From: Streptomyces paludis
GTDB taxonomy: Bacteria; Actinomycetota; Actinomycetes; Streptomycetales; Streptomycetaceae
Direction of reading: 5' to 3'
NCBI RefSeq assembly: GCF_003344965.1
Contig: NZ_CP031194.1
Location: forward strand, 7,564,001-7,628,000
Length of the DNA: 64,000 nt
The notes under the pieces are model-generated. The model made no database searches, was not told where the DNA came from, and was given only the letters and a program-made list of their open reading frames with translations. Below are positions 28,026 to 36,936 of the stretch, in pieces. How positions within the stretch are numbered: the first letter of the stretch is position 1; each line of letters begins with the position of its first letter. The position numbers and the translations under genes are program-made.

Positions 28026-28201
28026 CGGAACCTCCGGTTGTACGTGGCGAGCAGGGCCAGCAGCCCGCCCAGCCCGGCGACCATGACCAGCAGGTTTCCC
28101 CACCCGACCGTCGTGCGCGCCATGACGACGAGCGCGAGGCAGCCCGCCGCGAGGAGCGTCCGCGCGGCGACGAGCGACGCGGTACGTGTCGGTTCCTTCA
28201 T
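28022..28201 (-). CDS. 59-residue two-helix membrane protein
   Basis: A short gene reading MKEPTRTASLVAARTLLAAG at the start and ending LATYNRRFR. Two hydrophobic stretches (about residues 9-30 and 34-53) with a short turn between and a positive C-terminus make it a small membrane protein. The ATG is 37 bp after the permease stop, and its TGA overlaps the fucosidase GTG, which supports it as a real gene. Similar small proteins (DUF6903-like) are reported next to sugar ABC permeases, but that match is not verified. It may be an accessory of the first importer. Confidence 0.65.
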   Translation of the reverse strand: MKEPTRTASLVAARTLLAAGCLALVVMARTTVGWGNLLVMVAGLGGLLALLATYNRRFR

Positions 28202-28238
28202 GTCGGTGTCCTTCCACTACTGGTGGAGCGGCGGCCGG

Positions 28239-29132
28239 TCAGCCCTTCACACCGCCGGACGCCATGCCCTCGATGAGCCGGCGCTGGATGACGGCGTAGA
28301 CGATCAGAACGGGAACGATGACGATGACCATGCCGGCGTACAGCCGCCCGTAGTCGGCCGCCGCCTTCTGCGCGGTGAACAGGTTGAGGAGACCGACTTG
28401 CAGCGTCTTGCCCTCGCCCGGGAGCAGGGTGAGCGAGATGATGAAGTCGTTCCAGTAGGCGAGGAAGTTGAAGAGGATCACGGTGGTGACCGCCGGCCGC
28501 GCCATCGGAAGCATGATGGTGACCATGATCCGGAAGCGGGAGGCCCCGTCCACCGCGGCGGCCTCCTCGTACTCGACCGGGATCGACCGGAAGTACGCGG
28601 TGAGGAGATAGATGGTGAACGGGATCGACGTGGCCGCGTAGACGAGGGAGAGGACCGCGGGGTTGTCGATGAAGAACCCGCCCGGAAACACATCGAGGAG
28701 CGACCGGTCCCAGTCGACGAGCATCAGGAAGATCGGGACGACGATGTAGTTCACATTGACGAAGAGCCCGCCCAGGAGCGCGATCTCCACGGCGCGCCGG
28801 CCGCGGAACTCGTAGCGGGCGATGACATACGCCGCCGGCACGGAGACCGCCAGGACGAACACCAGCCCGAGCGCCGTGACCAGCACTGACGTCAGGAAGT
28901 ACTGCCCCAGGTGCGCCGAGACGAACGCGTCGGCGTAGTTGCTGAAGTGGAGGCCCTTCGGCAGCGTCCAGGGGCTCCCGAAGAACTCGCCGCGCTGCTT
29001 GAGCGAGGCGAGCAGCACCCAGCCGACCGGCACCACGACGGCCAGCGCGAGGGCGGTGACCAGGGTGTAGGTCAGCGCCCGGGCGAGGCCCGGCCGGGCG
29101 GCGGGCGAGCGGGACGAACGGGTCAGGGTCAT
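28239..29132 (-). CDS. ABC sugar transporter permease 2 (first importer)
   Basis: A 297-residue CUT1-type permease with six membrane helices and EAA loop YEEAAAVDGASRFRIMVTIMLP near residue 185, ending in RRLIEGMASGGVKG. The ATG follows GAGGACGG and lies 11 bp after the other permease, so they are coupled. With the partner at 29144 and the lipoprotein at 30178 it forms the importer at the head of the LacI-controlled unit. Confidence 0.92.
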   Translation of the reverse strand: MTLTRSSRSPAARPGLARALTYTLVTALALAVVVPVGWVLLASLKQRGEFFGSPWTLPKGLHFSNYADAFVSAHLGQYFLTSVLVTALGLVFVLAVSVPAAYVIARYEFRGRRAVEIALLGGLFVNVNYIVVPIFLMLVDWDRSLLDVFPGGFFIDNPAVLSLVYAATSIPFTIYLLTAYFRSIPVEYEEAAAVDGASRFRIMVTIMLPMARPAVTTVILFNFLAYWNDFIISLTLLPGEGKTLQVGLLNLFTAQKAAADYGRLYAGMVIVIVPVLIVYAVIQRRLIEGMASGGVKG

Positions 29133-29143
29133 GGTGTCCGTCC

Positions 29144-30127
29144 TCAGAACTGGAGGGGCTCGCGCCGTGTCGCCCGGCTCACCAGCAGCGACACGAGGAA
29201 CGAGAACGCGAAGATGACGACACCGATGGCCATCCCGTAGCCGTACGACGAGTTCGTGTACGCCTGCTTGTACATGTAGCTCAGCAGCACCTCGGAGGAG
29301 CCGTCGGGACCGCCGCCCGTCATCGCGCGGACGAGGACGAAGCTGAGGTTGACGGCGCTCATGATGAAGAACGTCAGGGTGGTGCGCAGGCTCTGCCAGA
29401 TGAGCGGCAGGGTGAGGGCGAAGAACTGCCGGGTGGGGGAGGCGCCGTCGAGCGCGCTCGCCTCGTACAGCTCCTCCGGGATGCTCGACATGCTCGACAT
29501 GTAGAGGACCATGTAGTAGCCGAGCGACTGCCAGACCATCGCGATCGCGACGGAGTAGAGCACGATTTTCTGGTCGCCGAGCCAGACCCGCTGGAGTCCG
29601 TCGAGCGACAGCAGCCGCAGTGTGCCGTTGAGCAGACCGTTCTCCTGGTCGTACACGGCGGAGAAGACCGCCGCGATCACGACCACCGAGAGGACGTTGG
29701 GGATGTAGAGGATGAACCGGTACAGATTCCGCCCGCGCAGCCCCTGCCGGGTCATCACCGCGGCGAGGAACAGGCCCATGCCCATGGTCACCACCGTCAC
29801 CACGACCAGGAGCGCGACCGTGTTCTGGAACGCGCGCACGAACTGCTGGTCGTCCAGGAGCCGGGTGAAGTTGCCGAGCCCCACGAACCGCATGTCCGGC
29901 GAGAACCCGCTCCAGGTGTAGAGGGACATCCGGAACACGTTCACGGTCGGCACGACCATGAACACCGTGAAGAGCAGCAGCGCGGGAAGCAGGCAGGCGA
30001 GCACGAAGCGGCCGCTGCCGCGCCGCCGGGCCGGGGTCCGGGCGCCGCTTCGGGAACGTCCGCCGGCCGGCGGGGCTTCGGTGGGTTGGTCCGTCGAGCC
30101 TGGGGGTGTGGCGGAGAGCGTCGTCAC
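29144..30127 (-). CDS. ABC sugar transporter permease 1 (first importer)
   Basis: A 327-residue permease with a Pro/Arg-rich cytoplasmic N-terminus, first helix FVLACLLPALLLFTVFMVVP, and EAA loop YEASALDGASPTRQFFALTLP near residue 225. The GTG at 30127 follows AAGGA by 9 bp; the frame is open upstream for another 1.4 kb only because it shadows the binding-protein gene. Confidence 0.9.
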   Translation of the reverse strand: MTTLSATPPGSTDQPTEAPPAGGRSRSGARTPARRRGSGRFVLACLLPALLLFTVFMVVPTVNVFRMSLYTWSGFSPDMRFVGLGNFTRLLDDQQFVRAFQNTVALLVVVTVVTMGMGLFLAAVMTRQGLRGRNLYRFILYIPNVLSVVVIAAVFSAVYDQENGLLNGTLRLLSLDGLQRVWLGDQKIVLYSVAIAMVWQSLGYYMVLYMSSMSSIPEELYEASALDGASPTRQFFALTLPLIWQSLRTTLTFFIMSAVNLSFVLVRAMTGGGPDGSSEVLLSYMYKQAYTNSSYGYGMAIGVVIFAFSFLVSLLVSRATRREPLQF

Positions 30128-30177
30128 CGTACCGGTCCTTGGGTCGTACGAAGCGGTCCTGGAGGAGCGGAGGGTGG

Positions 30178-31500
30178 TCAGCCGCCCGACTGCCGCAGTT
30201 TCTCGCTGGCGTCGTGCAGTGCGGCCTGCCATTTGTCCTCGGTGGTGTCGCCGCTGATGATGCTGTTGGCGGTGTCGAAGAGTGTGGCCTTGATGTCGAC
30301 GCCCTCGACGGGCGGGGTGCCCGCGAATCCGCCGACGAGCGCGGAGACCGACGGGTCCTCGTACACCCGGTAGAACTCGGCGTTCTCGGCGGACAGGGCG
30401 CTCGTGGCGGACTCGACCGGCTGGATCGCGTTCGACCCGGCGAAGATCTTCGCCGCCTCGTCGGAGTACAGATAGGCGATGAAGTCCTTGGCCGCGTCCT
30501 TCTGCTGAGCCGCGCTCGGAATCCAGACCGACTCGACGGACGTCGTGATGTAGCGCTCGCCGCCCGCAGCGACCGCCGGGAGCGGGGTGAGGCCCCACGC
30601 GAAGCCGTCCGCGCGCGGCGCCTCGGCCATCTCCCCGACGATCCAGGTGCCGTTCGGCATGAACAGCGCCTTGTTGTCGAGGATCAGCTGCTGGTTCTTG
30701 GTGAAGTCCTGCTCGTTGGCGTAGCCGACGGTGGCGGGCGCGGCGTAGCTCAGCAGCCGGGTGGTGAGATCGAGGGCCTGGCGGGCCTTCGGCGACTTCC
30801 AGATGTCCTGCTTGTACGTCATGACATCGGTGTGGAACTCCTCCCCGCCGATACCGGCGAGGAGCGCGAAGAAGTACGAGTCGAGGTACCCGGCGGTCGG
30901 GTAGGTGAACAGCGCGATGCCCTCCCGCTTGGCCTTGTCGCCCAGCGCGAACATCTCGTCCCAGGTGGCCGGGGTCGCCCAGCCCTTCTCCTTGAACAGG
31001 CCCTTGTTGTAGAAGAGCCCGGTCGGCGCGTAGTACATCGGCATCAGATACGTCCGGTCCGTGCCGTACGGGTTGGTGTTGAGATTGCCGACGATGCCCT
31101 TGGTGAGCTTGTCGCCCACGGTCCCGTCCTCGCCGGGGATCTTCGCCTTCAGGACCGGGGTGAGGTCCTCCAGCGCCTTGTCCTTGACGAGGGTCTCGGT
31201 GAGAGCGGCCTTGCGGCCCTGGCCGAGCACGACGACATCCGGATACCGGCCCGCCTTCATGTTCGGCGAGATCTCGTCCTCGATGCTCTTCGAGATCTGC
31301 AACCGCACCTCGACATCGGGGTTCGCCGCCTCGTACGCCTTGATGACCTGGGCGTACATGTCCCGGCCGTAACCGCCTTCGAGGGCGGCGACCTTGAGCG
31401 TCGTCCGGCCCGAGTCCGAGGTGCCTTCGCCGGCCGAACAGCCGACGAGCACTCCCAGAACCGTGACCGCGGCGCCCGCGAGGGCGAGCGATCTCCTCAT
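30178..31500 (-). CDS. Solute-binding lipoprotein (first importer)
   Basis: A 440-residue extracellular sugar-binding protein beginning with the lipoprotein signal MRRSLALAGAAVTVLGVLVG and lipid-modified Cys21. Family-1 features include LKVAALEGGYGRDMYAQVIK, YEAANPDVEVRLQ and PDVVVLGQG. The ATG at 31500 has GAAGGA upstream. It is the first gene after the LacI operators, so it should be the most strongly regulated product of the locus. Confidence 0.92.
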   Translation of the reverse strand: MRRSLALAGAAVTVLGVLVGCSAGEGTSDSGRTTLKVAALEGGYGRDMYAQVIKAYEAANPDVEVRLQISKSIEDEISPNMKAGRYPDVVVLGQGRKAALTETLVKDKALEDLTPVLKAKIPGEDGTVGDKLTKGIVGNLNTNPYGTDRTYLMPMYYAPTGLFYNKGLFKEKGWATPATWDEMFALGDKAKREGIALFTYPTAGYLDSYFFALLAGIGGEEFHTDVMTYKQDIWKSPKARQALDLTTRLLSYAAPATVGYANEQDFTKNQQLILDNKALFMPNGTWIVGEMAEAPRADGFAWGLTPLPAVAAGGERYITTSVESVWIPSAAQQKDAAKDFIAYLYSDEAAKIFAGSNAIQPVESATSALSAENAEFYRVYEDPSVSALVGGFAGTPPVEGVDIKATLFDTANSIISGDTTEDKWQAALHDASEKLRQSGG

Positions 31501-31536
31501 GGCGAAGTCCTTCCCGTGGACAGCGAGTTGTTACGA

Positions 31537-31577
31537 TGGCATCGATAACATGCGCGCTTACGATGGCATCGAACCCC
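31537..31577 (-). promoter_or_regulatory. LacI-type operators before the first importer
   Basis: The 14-mer TGGCATCGATAACA (31537-31550) is an imperfect palindrome around a central CG, TGnnATCGATnnCA, typical of LacI-family sites. A second, half-conserved copy TGGCATCGAACCCC (31564-31577) lies 27 bp away; the shared block TTACGATGGCATCGA occurs at 31531-31545 and 31558-31572. A weak TTCGAT-N17-TGTTAT promoter on the minus strand would lie between and across them. Confidence 0.65.
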
Positions 31578-31640
31578 ACGGGGCGCAAGAGTCCCGGGAA
31601 GGGTCTTTCGGCGCACGGCCGGCGCCGGGCCCCGCGCGGC

Positions 31641-32660
31641 TCAGCGGGAGCGCGGCGGCGCCGTGGAGGCGCGCACCGACAGCGACGGAGCGGCGTCCGG
31701 CCCGTCGGCCCCGATGTCGTAGCCCCGCAGCAGCAGGGCCACGGCCGCCGCGCCGTAGCGGTAGAAGTCCTGCCGTACGGTCGTCAGCGGCGGCGAGCAG
31801 TAGGCCGCCAGCGCGATGTCGTCGACGCTCACGATGGACAGGTCCCCGGGCACCGACCGGCCGCGCTCGCGCAGCGCGCGGATCACCCCGAAGGCCATCT
31901 CGTCACCGGCCACGAAGACCGCGGTCACCTCCGGGATCATCGCGAGGATCTGCCCCTGCCGGTAGCCCGAGTCGGGCGACCAGTCGCCCTCCAGCGGCGG
32001 CGGCGCCTCGATCCCGGCCTCGGCCAGGCACTCCTGCCAGCCCTGCCGCCGCCGGCGCGCCTCGATCCACTCGTCGGGACCGGAGATGTGCCAGACCTGA
32101 CGGTGCCCCAGATCGAGCAGATGCCGGGTGGCGAGCCGGCCCGCCTCCCGCTGGTCGATGCCGAGCACCCGGGCGCCCGCCGTCCGCGACCCGTCCAGGG
32201 TGACGGTCGGGATGTCGCGGGTGATGTCCTCCATCTTCCGGGTCACCGAGATGAGCGGCACGGCGATCACGAAGCCGTCCACGCCCTGGTCGGCGAGGCG
32301 CGACAGGGACTGCTCCATCAGACCGACGTCCAGCGCGGCGATGGCGGAGATGCTGACCGCGTACCCGGCCGCGCCGGCCGCCGCCTCCACACCGGCGGTC
32401 ACCGCCGCCCGCGAGTAGTACCCGCCGGACGCCAGCAGGACGAGTCCGATGGTGCGGCTGCGCCCCGAGGCGAGCGTCCTGGCCGCGCTGTTGAACCGGT
32501 AGCCGACCTGCTCCACGGCGGCCAGCACCCGCCGCCGGGTCTCCGGGTCGACGTTCGGCGACGCGCGCAGCGCCCGCGAGACGGTCTGTGCCGACACCCC
32601 GGCCGCCCGGGCCACATCGGCCATGCTCGGCTGCCTCGGCTTCGCGGTGCCCTCGGTCAT
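31641..32660 (-). CDS. LacI-family transcriptional repressor
   Basis: A 339-residue regulator. The LacI headpiece is at residues about 11-60 (SMADVARAAGVSAQTVSRAL, then the VLAAVEQVGYRFN hinge), followed by a periplasmic-binding-type effector domain starting RTIGLVLLASGGYYS. The ATG at 32660 is preceded by GGAGAGGAG at about 8 bp; an in-frame start at 32678 would lie upstream of that ribosome site. It lies between the importer operon and the divergent GH35 gene, and matching operators are found at both. It should repress both until a sugar inducer binds. Confidence 0.9.
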   Translation of the reverse strand: MTEGTAKPRQPSMADVARAAGVSAQTVSRALRASPNVDPETRRRVLAAVEQVGYRFNSAARTLASGRSRTIGLVLLASGGYYSRAAVTAGVEAAAGAAGYAVSISAIAALDVGLMEQSLSRLADQGVDGFVIAVPLISVTRKMEDITRDIPTVTLDGSRTAGARVLGIDQREAGRLATRHLLDLGHRQVWHISGPDEWIEARRRRQGWQECLAEAGIEAPPPLEGDWSPDSGYRQGQILAMIPEVTAVFVAGDEMAFGVIRALRERGRSVPGDLSIVSVDDIALAAYCSPPLTTVRQDFYRYGAAAVALLLRGYDIGADGPDAAPSLSVRASTAPPRSR

Positions 32661-32715
32661 GGCGCGCTCCTCTCCCACGGCCGCGCCGCGGCGTCCTCCG
32701 CCCGATCACGCGACC

Positions 32716-32745
32716 TTGTTACGTATGGCATCGATAACATACGCT
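32716..32745 (+). promoter_or_regulatory. GH35 promoter with embedded LacI operator
   Basis: TTGTTA (32716-32721), an 18-bp spacer and TACGCT (32740-32745) form a plausible promoter. The spacer holds the exact operator TGGCATCGATAACA (32726-32739), identical to the one at 31537. The predicted start point falls at about 32752, the GTG of GH35, so this message may be leaderless. Confidence 0.5.
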
Positions 32746-32751
32746 CGCCGC

Positions 32752-34614
32752 GTGACTGAGTCGCCCACGACACACATCCCTCCGGCACACACCACGACCG
32801 ACGGGGCCATCGGAGCCGTCGGAGCCGCCGCCACCGGCGCGCTCACCTGGCGCGACGGGCGGGTGTACCGGCACGGCGCCCCCCATCGCGTCCTGTCCGG
32901 GGCACTGCACTACTTCCGTGTCCACCCCGACCTCTGGCGGGACCGGATCCGCCGCGTCGCCGACCTGGGGCTCAACACGGTCGACACGTACGTGCCGTGG
33001 AACTTCCACCAGCCCCGCGAGGACACCGCGCCGCGCTTCGACGGCTGGCGGGACATCGAACGGTTCATCCGCACAGTGGGGGAGGAGGGCCTCGACGTCA
33101 TCGTCCGGCCCGGACCCTACATCTGCGCGGAGTGGTCCAACGGCGGCCTGCCGAGCTGGCTCACCGCCCGGGACATCGCGCTGCGCAGCTCGGACCCGGC
33201 GTTCACCTCGGCCGTCGGCCGCTGGTTCGACGAGCTGATCCCGCGTATCGCCGCGCTCCAGACCACCGAGGGCGGTCCGGTCGTGGCGGTCCAGGTGGAG
33301 AACGAGTTCGGCAGCTTCGGCGACGACCACGCCTATCTGCGCCGGCTCCGCCACGCCCTGACCGTACGGGGGATCCGGGAGCTGCTGTTCACCGCCGACG
33401 GACCCACCGACCTGATGCTCGACGGCGGCACCCTGCCCGGCACCCTGACGGCCGTCACCCTGGGCTCCAAGCCCGCCGCCGCCCGGCGGCTCCTCGCGGC
33501 CCGGCGGCCCGGTGAACCCTTCGTGGTCGCCGAGTTCTGGAACGGCTGGTTCGACCACTGGGGCGAGCCGCACCATGTCCGGGGCGTCGACAGCGCGGTC
33601 GGCACCCTGCGCGGCATCGTCGCCGACGGCGGCAGTGTGAGCATCTACATGGCCCACGGCGGCACCAACTTCGGCCTGTGGGCCGGCGCCAACGAGGGCG
33701 ACGGCGGGCATCAGCCCGTCGTCACCAGCTACGACTCCGACGCGCCGATAGCCGAGGACGGCAGCCTCACCGCCAAGTTCTTCGCCGTACGCGAGGCCCT
33801 CGGCGCCCAGGGCCCGCCGCGCTCGTCCGCGCGGCCGGTGACGCTCCCGCCCACCCGCGTCCCGCTCGTCCACCGCGCCGGCCTGCTCGCCGGGCTGCGC
33901 GCCGTACCCGCCCCGACCGTGACCGCCGCGCGCCCCGCCACGTTCGAACAGCTGGGCCTCGACGCGGGAATGGTCCTGCACACCGCGCACCCCCGTATCC
34001 CGGCGGGCGAGCACCGGCTCGTGCTCACCGACGTACGCGACCGGGCGCTGGTCTTCGTCGACGGCACCCTCCTCGGCGTGGCCGAACCGGGCTCCCCGGA
34101 ACTCGCCGTACGGGGCACCGGCGATGCCGTACGGCTGGAAGTGCTGGCCGAGAACCTCGGCCGGGTGAACTACGGGCCGGGCATCGGACGGCACAAGGGC
34201 CTGCTCGGCCCCGTCCTCGTCGACCGGCGCACCGTACAGGGCTGGCGGAGCACACCGCTCGCGCTCCAGGAGTGGTCCGACGCCGAGCTGACCACCGCGC
34301 TCGCCGCCGGTCCCACGACCACCCCCACCACCCCCACCGGCTTCGCCGTCGCGACCCTGAGCGTCGACACCCCCGCGGACACCTTCCTCGCGCTGCCGGG
34401 ATCGGGCCGCGGCCTCGTCTGGGTCAACGGGTTCCTCCTCGGCCGCCACTGGGAGATCGGCCCGCAGCTCACGCTCTACTGCCCGGCACCCCTGCTGCGC
34501 GCCGGCGAGAACACCGTGACCGTCCTGGAACTGGAACGGCTCGGCACGACACTGGAGTTGCGGGACCGCCCCGAGCTGGGACCACCGGAGGAGTACATCG
34601 AGGAGTTCGGCTGA
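32752..34614 (+). CDS. Beta-galactosidase, GH35
   Basis: A 620-residue enzyme with the GH35 signatures RPGPYICAEWSNGGLPSWL, VQVENEFGSFG near residue 182 (acid/base Glu) and VVAEFWNGWFDHWG near 260 (nucleophile Glu). These are followed by the C-terminal beta domains with WVNGFLLGRHWEIGPQ. No signal peptide. No ribosome site is seen before GTG 32752; an ATG at 32725 is in frame but sits in the operator. It probably removes terminal beta-galactose from imported glycans. Divergent from LacI and carrying the same operator. Confidence 0.88.
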   Translation: MTESPTTHIPPAHTTTDGAIGAVGAAATGALTWRDGRVYRHGAPHRVLSGALHYFRVHPDLWRDRIRRVADLGLNTVDTYVPWNFHQPREDTAPRFDGWRDIERFIRTVGEEGLDVIVRPGPYICAEWSNGGLPSWLTARDIALRSSDPAFTSAVGRWFDELIPRIAALQTTEGGPVVAVQVENEFGSFGDDHAYLRRLRHALTVRGIRELLFTADGPTDLMLDGGTLPGTLTAVTLGSKPAAARRLLAARRPGEPFVVAEFWNGWFDHWGEPHHVRGVDSAVGTLRGIVADGGSVSIYMAHGGTNFGLWAGANEGDGGHQPVVTSYDSDAPIAEDGSLTAKFFAVREALGAQGPPRSSARPVTLPPTRVPLVHRAGLLAGLRAVPAPTVTAARPATFEQLGLDAGMVLHTAHPRIPAGEHRLVLTDVRDRALVFVDGTLLGVAEPGSPELAVRGTGDAVRLEVLAENLGRVNYGPGIGRHKGLLGPVLVDRRTVQGWRSTPLALQEWSDAELTTALAAGPTTTPTTPTGFAVATLSVDTPADTFLALPGSGRGLVWVNGFLLGRHWEIGPQLTLYCPAPLLRAGENTVTVLELERLGTTLELRDRPELGPPEEYIEEFG

Positions 34615-34666
34615 GCCCGCCGCCCGCGCACCCCGTGCCGGAGGCCCCCGGGCCCGTGGACGGCGG

Positions 34667-35584
34667 TCAGACGCGGTCCGCCGCGATCAGGACGTACTGG
34701 AAGGATCCGTCCTTGTACGAGTTGATGAACGCCTCCTCGATCCCGGTGACCAGCGACGACGTCGCTCGCAGCTCCCAGTAGGGCAGCGTCTCGGGGGTGA
34801 GGTCGATGACCGCCTGCGGTACGAGGCGGTTGTTGGCCATGGCGCGCAGATACTCCCGGCGGGAGTGGATGTTGCACTCGAAGTGCGCGTTGATCTGGGA
34901 GACCCACTTCGAGGGCTGGCCGTACCGAGGGTTCCAGCAGCCGGTGATGGTCACATAGCGGCCGCCGACCTTCAGAATGCGGGAGTGCTCGGCGAAGAGG
35001 TCGTCCAGATCGACGTACATGCTCGACTCGTTGTTCCACGAGGCGGTGGTCCGGCCGGTCTCGAACGGGGTGCCGAGCATGTTGCAGACGCGGGCCCGGA
35101 CATGGTCGTCGATGCCGAGTTCACGGGCCCGCCCATTGGCGAACTCGGCCTGCTTGGCCGAGAGCGTGACGCCCTTTACCCCGCAGCCGAAGCGCTGGTG
35201 GGCCATGACCATCGAGCCGCCCCGGCCGCAGCCGGCGTCGACGAGGGTGTCGCCCCGCTCGACGGGGCCGAGGTGGTCCAGCAGGAGATCCGCCTGCGCC
35301 GACTCCAGCCGGTGCAACTCGGCGATCAGCCGCTTCTCGTAGGCGCTGTCCGAGGAGTCGCCGAGGGCGGCGCGGTCGATGTCGCCGATGCCGTAGTGGT
35401 GGTGGTACAGGCCGTCGACATCGCCGAGGCGCAGGTTCACCGGCCGCGCCTCGCTGTCCCAGTAGCGGCTGATGTCCCCCTGGTACGGCGTCGCGGGGGA
35501 GGGGATGAACGGGGAGCCACCCGCGGATGCGGGCGAGGGTGCGGTGAGTTCGGTGTTGGTCATGTGGGTCACGGACGAATCCAT
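34667..35584 (-). CDS. mtf: Geranyl diphosphate 2-C-methyltransferase
   Basis: A 305-residue SAM-dependent methyltransferase. LVDAGCGRGGSMVMAHQRFG near residue 113 is the SAM-binding loop, and YHHHYGIGD plus WNNESSMYVDLDDL are features of the enzyme that methylates geranyl diphosphate at C2. This is the first step of 2-methylisoborneol synthesis. It lies 5 bp after the terpene cyclase gene, in the order shell protein-cyclase-methyltransferase known from streptomycetes. A later in-frame ATG (35563) is possible, but has no better ribosome site. Confidence 0.92.
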   Translation of the reverse strand: MDSSVTHMTNTELTAPSPASAGGSPFIPSPATPYQGDISRYWDSEARPVNLRLGDVDGLYHHHYGIGDIDRAALGDSSDSAYEKRLIAELHRLESAQADLLLDHLGPVERGDTLVDAGCGRGGSMVMAHQRFGCGVKGVTLSAKQAEFANGRARELGIDDHVRARVCNMLGTPFETGRTTASWNNESSMYVDLDDLFAEHSRILKVGGRYVTITGCWNPRYGQPSKWVSQINAHFECNIHSRREYLRAMANNRLVPQAVIDLTPETLPYWELRATSSLVTGIEEAFINSYKDGSFQYVLIAADRV

Positions 35585-35589
35585 TCTTC

Positions 35590-36936
35590 TTACCAGTAGT
35601 TGGGCAGGTGATAGCGGTAGGTGTTGGTCTGATGCCAGTGGTGGTTGCCGTCGACCCAGGCGGCCACCCCGCGCAGAAAGCGCTGTACGGAGGGGAGGGG
35701 ACAGGCGGTGGCCAGGGCGGCCGCTTCGGACTCGAAGTCACGCATGAGGTCGTTGTGGACCTCGATCGCCTTCAGATAGGCATCGCGGTCCGAGAGCTTC
35801 TCGCGCTCGGCGATCACCACCGGCAGATTGAGATGGCGGCCGGGACCGGCGAGTTCCTTGGTGTACGAGTACAGGTCGTTCACGATGGTGGTGGCGTTCC
35901 CGGCGAGGGCGATGACCCGCTGCATGGCGGGCTGCGCGTGCAGGTCCGCCGGGAGTTCGTAACCGCCGACCGTGTCGGTGATGGTGGGGCAGGGGCGGAA
36001 GTTGTTGAACTGGCGCATCGCCAGGTACTCCCACACCTCCGGGACATGGTCGGTCTGGGCCCAGGCCGCCTCGGCGAGATATCCCAGATGCAGCCGGGCC
36101 ATGTCGTGCCGGAACCGGTCGGCCTGCGAGGGGCCGGCCGCCTCGCGGAAGTACTCCATGGCGGAGCGGTAGGCGCGGCGGGGCGCGTCCGCGTGGAGCG
36201 ACTCCGCCCACAGCGGCTGGTACTCCGCCGTCGTGTGCAGGGGGTCGAGCGCGGTGTGCGCCAGCAGAAGGCGTCCGCCCAGCCCGATGGGCGAGCCCCC
36301 GTGGTCCTCGCAGTAGCAGTCGTCCACCGCGTTCTCGGCGACCATCAGCCGGGTGGCCAGCATCAGATGGTCGACCGAGGGCGCGTCGGGATGGCAGACG
36401 GCCATATAGCGCCCTACGGAGAAGCCGTCGAACTCCTCCTCCCAGTCGTCGGGGTAGAGATCGACCTCGTCCACGGCCCATGCCTTGATCCGGCGGCTGA
36501 CCTCCGCCACCCGTACGGGGTCGGGCTCCGGCACCGGGTGGAAGTAGAGACCGGGGACCGGGATCGCCTCGACGGGCGCCGGCTCGGGCACTTCCGGCGC
36601 TTCCGCGCGCCGCGCCGGATACAGGCCCGCCGTACCCAGACCGCTGGGACCTCGCAGCACCCGCTTCAGACAGCCGGCGGAGGCCGGGACCTCGACGGCC
36701 GGTACGGCAGGTTCGGGCGGTACGGCCGCTACGGGCGGGGCGGGCGCCGGGGGAGCCGCGGGCGGCCTGCCGGTGGCCAGTGTGATGTCACGGGCGCGGG
36801 CGGCGGCCTCGGCGAGGACATACGCGCCGAAACGGGCGGCGGCCTCGGGCAGGCTCGACTGTTCGGGGGAGAGATCGGGGTCGGGCATCCGCGGCTCCTG
36901 GCGGGTTTGCGGTCGTGGTCGGACTTCGGCGGTCAT
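35590..36936 (-). CDS. tpc: 2-Methylisoborneol synthase (terpene cyclase)
   Basis: A 448-residue class I terpene cyclase. The catalytic domain (about 140-448) has the Asp-rich motif DDCYCE at 205-210 and the NSE-type motif NDLYSYTKE near 353 for magnesium binding. The first 140 residues are Pro/Ala-rich and probably disordered, with a short conserved-looking block [10 protein letters not shown] at 96-105; such extensions serve as cargo tags for family 2B encapsulins. The ATG overlaps the shell gene stop (ATGA); a second ATG at 36888 is possible. It cyclises 2-methyl-GPP to 2-methylisoborneol. Confidence 0.92.
   Translation of the reverse strand: MTAEVRPRPQTRQEPRMPDPDLSPEQSSLPEAAARFGAYVLAEAAARARDITLATGRPPAAPPAPAPPVAAVPPEPAVPAVEVPASAGCLKRVLRGPSGLGTAGLYPARRAEAPEVPEPAPVEAIPVPGLYFHPVPEPDPVRVAEVSRRIKAWAVDEVDLYPDDWEEEFDGFSVGRYMAVCHPDAPSVDHLMLATRLMVAENAVDDCYCEDHGGSPIGLGGRLLLAHTALDPLHTTAEYQPLWAESLHADAPRRAYRSAMEYFREAAGPSQADRFRHDMARLHLGYLAEAAWAQTDHVPEVWEYLAMRQFNNFRPCPTITDTVGGYELPADLHAQPAMQRVIALAGNATTIVNDLYSYTKELAGPGRHLNLPVVIAEREKLSDRDAYLKAIEVHNDLMRDFESEAAALATACPLPSVQRFLRGVAAWVDGNHHWHQTNTYRYHLPNYW

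Noticed and set aside
34615..34666. Terminator between converging GH35 and methyltransferase genes
   Set aside because: The 52-bp gap is GC-rich, but no stem longer than about 5 bp with a sensible loop could be found.
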